Below are positions 6,659 through 11,250 of a stretch of DNA of 11,250 bases, piece by piece. This stretch comes from Brevundimonas sp. UBA7534 (GTDB lineage: Bacteria > Pseudomonadota > Alphaproteobacteria > Caulobacterales > Caulobacteraceae): the NCBI RefSeq assembly GCF_002479325.1, contig NZ_DLMO01000064.1:1-11250 (forward strand), given 5' to 3'. Every line of letters starts with the position of its first letter. The stretch's first letter is position 1. A program made the translations under genes and the position numbers. The notes beneath the pieces were generated by a model that searched no databases, had not been told where the DNA came from, and saw only the letters and a program-made list of their open reading frames with translations.

Positions 6659-8592
6659 ACAAGAGAGCCCTGACGGGCGTCGGGCTGGGCCTGGCGCTCT
6701 TGGTCGCGGCCTGCGCGCGAGATGCGGCGCACCCCGACGACGGCAGCGAATGGCGCAGCTACGGTGAAAACCCAGGCGCGACCAACTTCTCGCCGCTGAC
6801 GCAGATCACCCCTGACAATGTGGGCTCGCTTCAGCGCGCCTGGACTTTCCGCTACGGCGGCGGAACCGACGAGAACGGCGACCGCGGCCTGGACTACCGC
6901 TGGGAGGTGACGCCGCTGGTGATCGACGGGGCGATGTATGTCTCCACCCCGACCAATCCCGCCAAGCCCGAGTTGAAGTCGACCATCACGGCGCTGGAGC
7001 CCGAGACCGGCAACGTCCTGTGGCGCTACGTCTCGGACCTGAACATCCACGGGCGCGGCATCGCCTACTGGCCCGGCGAGGGGCGTCGAGGCCCGCGCAT
7101 CATCTTCGCCACCGATCGCGGCTATCTGGCCGCGCTGGACATCAAGACCCATCAGCTGGCCGAGGACTTCGGCCAGAACGGCCGCGTCGACGCTTACGCC
7201 GGCGTTGCTTCGCCCCAGGTCGGCGAGAGCCGCCGCGAGACCTGGACCATCCCCAACCCGGTCGCGATCTACAAGAATCTGATCATCACCGGCTCGCGTC
7301 CAGGCGAGATGGGGCCGCCCGGACCGCGCGGCGACGTGCGCGCCTGGGACGCCCGCACCGGCGAGCTGGTGTGGTCCTTCCACACCGTGCCCCAGCCGGG
7401 CGAGGCCAACAACGAGACCTACACCAACGACGAATGGCGCGACCGCAGCGGCGCCAATGTGTGGTCGACGATCACCATCGACGAAGAGAACGGCATCATT
7501 TTCGCGCCGGTGGGCGACCTGAACGGCCGTGCGGCGGGGCCTGAGCTCTACTCCAACAGCCTGCTGGCGCTGGACGCCAACACCGGCAAGCTGAAATGGT
7601 ATCAGCAGATCACCCACAAGGACCTGTGGGACTGGGATCAGCCGACGCCGCCGGTTCTGGTCAACTTCCGCAAGGACGGCGCCGCCGTGCAAGGCGTCGC
7701 CCTGACCGGAAAGCAGGGCCTGTTCTTCGTGTTCGACCGCCAGACCGGCCAGCCGCTGCACGAGGTCAAGGAACAGCCGACGCCGCGCAGCGACGACCCG
7801 AACGACGACGCCTGGCCGACACAGCCGATCCCCGCGCGCCCCGGCCCCTTGGCCCGGGTCACCATGACGCGCGACGAAATCCCCAACATCACGCCCGAGC
7901 AGTACGCCTACTGCACCGCCTTCTGGGACAAGAACAACATCCAGGTGACGGGCCTGTACGGACGGCCGCTGCTGAGCCGGGGCACGCTGAGCTTCCCCTC
8001 GACCCTGGGCGGACCCAACTGGGGCGGCCCATCCTATGATCCCAACGACGACGTCTTCATCGTCAACGTTCAGAACATGGGTCAATTTCGTCCGGCGGGG
8101 CCTGTGACGCCGATGTTCCAGGGCATGCGCCCGCGTCGTCGCCCACCCGCCAACGAGACCGGCGCCATTACCCAGTCCGGCTTCATCTATCGCGTGGACC
8201 GCGACACCGCCCTGCCGTGCACGCCCACGCCGTGGGGGGAACTGGTCGCGGTCAGCGTCAGCCGGGGCGAGATCCTGTGGCGCGCGCCGCTGGGGACCAT
8301 TCGCGGACTGGACACCGATATCGCCACCGGCGCCCGCAACCTGGGCGGAAACATCCAGACCGCCAGCGGCCTGGTCTTCATCGGAGCCACCAACGACAGG
8401 ACGTTCCGCGCCTATGACGCCCGCAACGGACGCCAGCTGTGGTCGGTCGAACTCGACGCCAGCGCCCACTCCACGCCCATCACTTACATGGGCAAGAACG
8501 GCAAGCAGTATGTCGTCGTGGTGGGCGCCGGCGGCACCGCCGTTGGCGCTAGAAGAATGTCGGACACCTTGAACGCATTCGTCCTCCCCTAG
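6655..8592 (+). CDS. PQQ-dependent dehydrogenase, lipoprotein (quinoprotein glucose dehydrogenase-like)
   Basis: A 645-residue beta-propeller quinoprotein that would oxidise an alcohol, aldose or polyol in the periplasm with PQQ. It begins with a lipoprotein signal peptide and lipobox LVAAC (Cys20), so it is membrane-tethered. It lacks the five-helix membrane domain of E. coli Gcd and the C-terminal cytochrome domain of quinohaemoproteins. Family blocks in order: EWRSYGENPGATNFSPLTQI, ITALEPETGNVLWRY, SGANVWSTITIDEENG, HKDLWDWDQPTPP (from His321, like Gcd's HxDLWDxDxP block), FVFDRQTGQP, GGPNWGGPSYDP, GNIQTASGLVFIGATND and GKQYVVVVGAGG. ATG 6655 was chosen because it overlaps the ThuA stop, has GGAGAGG at 6640-6646 and opens directly on the signal peptide. 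In-frame codons upstream would lose it. Electrons probably go to the lipoprotein cytochrome encoded downstream. No PQQ biosynthesis gene is in the window. The substrate is unknown. Confidence 0.93.
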   Translation: MNKRALTGVGLGLALLVAACARDAAHPDDGSEWRSYGENPGATNFSPLTQITPDNVGSLQRAWTFRYGGGTDENGDRGLDYRWEVTPLVIDGAMYVSTPTNPAKPELKSTITALEPETGNVLWRYVSDLNIHGRGIAYWPGEGRRGPRIIFATDRGYLAALDIKTHQLAEDFGQNGRVDAYAGVASPQVGESRRETWTIPNPVAIYKNLIITGSRPGEMGPPGPRGDVRAWDARTGELVWSFHTVPQPGEANNETYTNDEWRDRSGANVWSTITIDEENGIIFAPVGDLNGRAAGPELYSNSLLALDANTGKLKWYQQITHKDLWDWDQPTPPVLVNFRKDGAAVQGVALTGKQGLFFVFDRQTGQPLHEVKEQPTPRSDDPNDDAWPTQPIPARPGPLARVTMTRDEIPNITPEQYAYCTAFWDKNNIQVTGLYGRPLLSRGTLSFPSTLGGPNWGGPSYDPNDDVFIVNVQNMGQFRPAGPVTPMFQGMRPRRRPPANETGAITQSGFIYRVDRDTALPCTPTPWGELVAVSVSRGEILWRAPLGTIRGLDTDIATGARNLGGNIQTASGLVFIGATNDRTFRAYDARNGRQLWSVELDASAHSTPITYMGKNGKQYVVVVGAGGTAVGARRMSDTLNAFVLP

Positions 8593-8600
8593 CGCCGCAA

Positions 8601-8638
8601 GCCCTGCGAGATCCCCTGTCTCGCAGGGCCCTTCTTTT
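8601..8638 (+). terminator. Rho-independent terminator after the PQQ dehydrogenase gene
   Basis: GCCCTGCGAGA (8601-8611) pairs perfectly with TCTCGCAGGGC (8619-8629) around a 7-base loop, followed by CCTTCTTTT. An 11-bp GC-rich stem plus a T-rich tail is a convincing intrinsic terminator. It lies 8 bases after the stop codon. The transporter ATG follows only 36 bases after the T-tract, so any transporter transcript must come from read-through or from a promoter that I cannot see. Confidence 0.85.
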
Positions 8639-8674
8639 CCGCCTTCACCGGCGACAGTCACAAGGACGAGTCGA

Positions 8675-9997
8675 ATGGACCTGGCCCCCGCCGCGGTGGC
8701 GACCCTGAGACGCAGCAACGCGCGCTACGGCGTATTGGCGCTGATCGCGATCGGCACCATGATCAACTACCTGGACCGGTCGCTGCTGGCGGTCGCGGCC
8801 CCGCGCATGGTCGAAGACCTCGGCATCGGCGCGGCGGTCATGGGCCTGGTCTTCTCGGCCTTCTCCTGGAGCTACGCCTTGGCGCAGATTCCGGGCGGAA
8901 TGTTCCTGGACCGGTTCGGGGTGCGGCTGACCTATGGGCTTTCCGTGGGGCTGTGGTCGATCTTCACCGCCCTGCAGGGCTTCGCCACGGGCCTGATCTC
9001 CCTGATCGTCTATCGACTGGGACTGGGCGCGGCTGAGGCACCCTGCTTTCCCGCCAACAGCCGCATCCTGGTCGCCTGGTTTCCCCAGCACGAACGGGCG
9101 CGCGCCAACAGCGTCTATTCGGTCGGGATGTATTTCGGCATCGCCTTCCTCAGCCCCTTGCTGTTCTGGGTGACCGGCACGTTCGGCTGGCGCGCCCTGT
9201 TTGTGATCGCCGGCGCCGTCGGGCTGGTGTTCGCCGCCATCTGGTGGTTCATCTATCGCGACCCGGAGCACAGCCGCTGGGCCAACAAGGCCGAACTGGA
9301 CCACATCGCCAAGGGCGGGGGCGGCTTCAGCCAGACCGCCGCCAACACCAGCTTCTCGTGGCGCCAGATGGGCTGGCTGCTCAGCCGGCGTCAGATTCTG
9401 GGCGCCTCCATCGGTCAGTTCGCCACCAACGCCACCCTGGTCTTCTTCCTGACCTGGTTCCCCACCTATCTGATCACCGAACGCGACATGCCCTGGCTGA
9501 AGGTCGGCTGGATGGCGGTGCTGCCCTTCATCGCCGCCTCGGTCGGCGTGCTGGTCGGCGGCCAGATCTCGGACTTCCTGGTCAAGCGCAGCGGCTCGGC
9601 CACACTGGGCCGCAAGCTGCCGATCGTGGGTGGACTGATGCTGTCCTCGACCATCATCACCGCCGCCTTCCTGGAATCCGACGCTCTGGTGATCGCGGTG
9701 ATGTCGGTGGCCTTCTTCGGTCAGGGGATGTCAAACCTGGGTTGGACGCTGATCTCGGACGTGGCGCCTAAGAGCCTGATCGGCCTGACCGCCGGCCTGT
9801 TCAACTTCTGCACTAATCTGGCGGGGATCGTGACGCCCATCCTGATCGGCTTCATCGTCGCAGCGACGGGATCCTTCTTCGGCGGCCTGGCGCTCATCGG
9901 CGGCCTCGCGCTCATCGGCGCCTTTTCCTACACCTTCGTTGTCGGCCGCGTGGAGCGGATCGCCGAGCCCGCGCCGCGTCCTCTGGAGAGTCTGTGA
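8675..9997 (+). CDS. MFS transporter, anion:cation symporter (ACS) type
   Basis: A 440-residue inner-membrane carrier with about twelve hydrophobic segments. The first helix carries NYLDRS (31-36), typical of the ACS family (sugar-acid and other organic-anion:H+ symporters such as GudP, ExuT and GarP). The loop GGMFLDRFGVR (74-84) is the MFS motif-A equivalent, and YRLGLGAAEAPCFPANSR in helix 4 is another ACS hallmark. A hydrophilic central loop (about residues 192-225) separates the two six-helix halves. AAGGA at 8662-8666, eight bases ahead, supports ATG 8675. It follows a terminator and overlaps the cytochrome gene by one base (TGATG). The likely job is import of the acid made by the periplasmic dehydrogenase, but substrate identity cannot be read from sequence. 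Confidence 0.92.
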   Translation: MDLAPAAVATLRRSNARYGVLALIAIGTMINYLDRSLLAVAAPRMVEDLGIGAAVMGLVFSAFSWSYALAQIPGGMFLDRFGVRLTYGLSVGLWSIFTALQGFATGLISLIVYRLGLGAAEAPCFPANSRILVAWFPQHERARANSVYSVGMYFGIAFLSPLLFWVTGTFGWRALFVIAGAVGLVFAAIWWFIYRDPEHSRWANKAELDHIAKGGGGFSQTAANTSFSWRQMGWLLSRRQILGASIGQFATNATLVFFLTWFPTYLITERDMPWLKVGWMAVLPFIAASVGVLVGGQISDFLVKRSGSATLGRKLPIVGGLMLSSTIITAAFLESDALVIAVMSVAFFGQGMSNLGWTLISDVAPKSLIGLTAGLFNFCTNLAGIVTPILIGFIVAATGSFFGGLALIGGLALIGAFSYTFVVGRVERIAEPAPRPLESL

Positions 9998-10401
9998 TGG
10001 GTTTCGTTCGTTTCCCCGCCTCGCTGTCGACGGCCGCGGCCCTGCTCGCCGCCGCGGCGCTGCTGTCCGGCTGCGGCCGAGGCGAACCGGCCAAGACATC
10101 GACGCCTACGCCGGCCCCCACCGCGCCTGTCGCGCCGCCGGCCGAGCCTGCCGCTCCCGCGGCGGCGACCAAGCCGAGCGCCGAGGCCGCGGTCGCCCTG
10201 CCGGAGGGCGAGGGCCGCGAGATCGCCCAGCGTCTGTGCAGCGGCTGCCACTCCCTGAGCCTGGTTACCGCCCAGGGACGCACGCCCGAGGAATGGGACG
10301 CCACCGTCGCCCGGATGGAGACCAACGGCATGGTCGCCCCCGCCGACGACGTCTACGCGGTCATAGATTACCTAAGTGAAGCCCTGCCGCCGGGAAAATG
10401 A
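9997..10401 (+). CDS. Small lipoprotein c-type cytochrome
   Basis: A 134-residue protein with signal peptide and lipobox LLSGC (Cys26), then a Pro/Ala/Thr-rich linker (about 30-66) that would hold the haem domain off the membrane. One haem-binding motif, CSGCH (81-85), follows. The sixth ligand is probably Met107 or Met112 in ARMETNGM. The pattern CSGCHSL, EEW, RM, IDYLSEAL is that of the small cytochrome domains fused to or paired with PQQ dehydrogenases, so it is the likely electron acceptor for the upstream quinoprotein, feeding the oxidase. I prefer ATG 9997 over GTG 9994: GGAGAG at 9985-9990 is 6 bases from the ATG but only 3 from the GTG. It overlaps the MFS stop by one base and is therefore co-translated with it. 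Confidence 0.88.
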   Translation: MGFVRFPASLSTAAALLAAAALLSGCGRGEPAKTSTPTPAPTAPVAPPAEPAAPAAATKPSAEAAVALPEGEGREIAQRLCSGCHSLSLVTAQGRTPEEWDATVARMETNGMVAPADDVYAVIDYLSEALPPGK

Positions 10402-10452
10402 TAGCGTCAGAACCGCTTCTAGTCCTTGTCGCGTGCCTGCGCGGGGTATCGA

Positions 10453-10890
10453 TTGTCCGAGGCCGAAATCGAATCGCGTGGAAGGCCGCGCGTCAGATGG
10501 CCGTTGAGCCGCACGCGACTCATTGAACTGGCGGTAGTTGTTTTCGGCGCGATGATCGCTCTCAGTGTGGAGAGTGCGGCCGAAGATATCAGGCGTCGAG
10601 GCGATGCTCTCGCACTGGAGGCTGCATTCCAGAGCGAGGTCTTCTACGCCGTTGTCTTCAGTTGGGAGAGACAGGCTGCCGAGCCCTGCTCGTCATAACG
10701 TCTGGCGTCGCTGGCAGCGCCTCGTAGAGGCCGGCGAGGGGCCATGGGCGGCGGAACCTGACGTTCGTTGAGTTGCAGGCGGCCTGGAGTTCGCCACGCC
10801 TCAGACCTATCGTGCGCCCTCGCGGCAATGACAACGACGTTTGATCGCGCTCTGAGCACCGAGGCGGCGCTTTTTGGGAGCCACCCGAAC
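10453..10890 (+). pseudogene. Decayed small membrane-protein gene (multiple frame breaks)
   Basis: Frame 1 from TTG 10453 (or TTG 10426) encodes an N-terminal hydrophobic anchor, RLIELAVVVFGAMIALSVES, then an amphipathic stretch AEDIRRRGDALALEAAFQSE. This is the pattern of a widespread uncharacterised family with one TM helix followed by a coiled or helical domain of roughly 200 residues. The frame stops at 10698. A sensible-looking continuation is in frame 2 from about 10685 (RHNVWRRWQRLVEAGEGPWA). It is interrupted by TGA 10769-10771, resumes in the same frame as LEFATPQTYRAPSRQ, and stops again at 10829. Fragments NDNDV (10833 region) and DRALSTEAALFG (10843 on, frame 1) could be the next pieces. 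The simplest reading is a gene with one nonsense codon and about three small indels. The family assignment is from recall, and the join between segments is inference. Confidence 0.5.
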
Positions 10891-11087
10891 CGTTCGGTCG
10901 TCGGGATCGGCCCCGGCGCGAACGCCCCTTATTTCCCAAGATCGGGCGTTCCTCTCCCCTGTAAGCCATCACGCCCGCGCCGCCGTTCACGACCGGGACC
11001 AAGGCCCGAACGCGGTCCGAGCCGTCGACCCTCAAAAGCGGCCGCGGCTCCTCTTGGTCTAAAAAGACCGAAGGGGGATATCGCCGT
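10891..11087. other. Non-coding stretch with small inverted repeats
   Basis: I see no believable gene here on either strand; the open frames are Arg/Pro-rich and look like chance. GAACGCCC (10920-10927) and GGGCGTTC (10944-10951) form an 8-bp inverted repeat with a 16-base spacer. GGTCT (11056-11060) and AGACC (11065-11069) form a short hairpin 19 bases beyond the minus-strand regulator stop. Neither has a T-run, so terminator calls are weak. The stretch lies between converging remnants and is probably degenerate DNA. Confidence 0.35.
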
Positions 11088-11250
11088 TCAGGGCACGGAT
11101 TGGCGATCGGCGTGGCCCGTCGGCGCGGCGATTTGGTTTTGGGGGAACGCGTCGCCCTTGCGCGCCCGACGCCATTTCCACGGCGTGACGCCGAACCGGC
11201 GCCGAAACAGGCGGGACAGGTGCGCCTGATCCGCTAGGGTCCGGACTCAT
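11088..11250 (-). pseudogene. C-terminal end of AraC-family regulator, apparently frame-disrupted
   Basis: On the minus strand, ending at TGA 11090-11088, the frame reads LADQAHLSRLFRRRFGVTPW then KWRRAR. This is the second helix-turn-helix and closing helix of AraC/XylS DNA-binding domains (usual form GFADQ.HLSR.FRR.FGVTP). A 20-residue tail follows. The frame is closed at TGA 11249-11247, only four codons before ADQ. In another frame, GAG TCC GGA at 11248-11240 gives ESG, which normally comes directly before F-ADQ. Five bases stand where one codon is expected, so a 2-base gain or 1-base loss would explain the break. The gene therefore looks inactivated, although a sequencing error cannot be excluded and the rest lies outside the window. 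If once intact, it could have controlled the catabolic genes next door (inference). Confidence 0.7.

Noticed and set aside
6652..8718. Long minus-strand open frame opposite the PQQ dehydrogenase
   Set aside because: The composition is that of a reverse-complement shadow with no recognisable motif, and the sense strand encodes a clear quinoprotein.
10658..11035. 125-codon minus-strand frame in the right-hand gap
   Set aside because: It is Arg/Ser/Pro-rich with no motif or convincing ribosome-binding site, and it overlaps the decayed plus-strand gene.
11056..11069. Short GGTCT/AGACC hairpin as terminator of the AraC gene
   Set aside because: The stem is only five perfect pairs and no T-run follows on the minus strand.

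Overview
The window is high-GC DNA with the style of an aerobic alphaproteobacterium, most likely Caulobacterales (Caulobacter, Brevundimonas or Phenylobacterium) or a sphingomonad. The basis is the high GC, the large TonB-dependent receptor with an EEIVVTG-type TonB box, the PQQ dehydrogenase with a separate c-type cytochrome, and the tightly overlapping genes. No rRNA, tRNA, CRISPR array, insertion sequence or phage gene was seen. The genus is an inference.

Layout, left to right. (1) 1-2807, plus strand: the 3' end of a thiamine-diphosphate (TPP) enzyme, a class III (CaiB/BaiF) CoA-transferase and a CitE-like HpcH/HpaI CoA-ester lyase. Adjacent genes overlap by 8 and 4 bases, so this is one translationally coupled cytoplasmic module. 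(2) 2869-5694: a 941-residue TonB-dependent outer-membrane receptor with its own ribosome-binding site. (3) 5702-5732: a perfect 14-bp hairpin with a 3-base loop. (4) 5753-8592: an exported ThuA-like protein and a lipoprotein PQQ-dependent dehydrogenase, overlapping by ATGA, then a good intrinsic terminator at 8601-8638. (5) 8675-10401: an MFS transporter of the organic-anion (ACS) type and a small lipoprotein c-type cytochrome, overlapping by one base. (6) 10402-11250: decayed DNA with a broken small membrane-protein gene and, on the minus strand, the C-terminal end of an AraC-family regulator that appears frame-disrupted near the window edge.

How the parts could work together (inference): the receptor brings a substrate into the periplasm. 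The PQQ dehydrogenase oxidises an alcohol or sugar and passes electrons to the lipoprotein cytochrome. The MFS protein imports the resulting acid. In the cytoplasm the CoA-transferase activates an acid as a CoA thioester, and the TPP enzyme and CitE-like lyase cleave C-C bonds. This looks like a complete uptake, oxidation and carbon-cleavage locus for a substrate I cannot name. I do not recognise it as a characterised pathway, and the combination of genes is the main point of interest.
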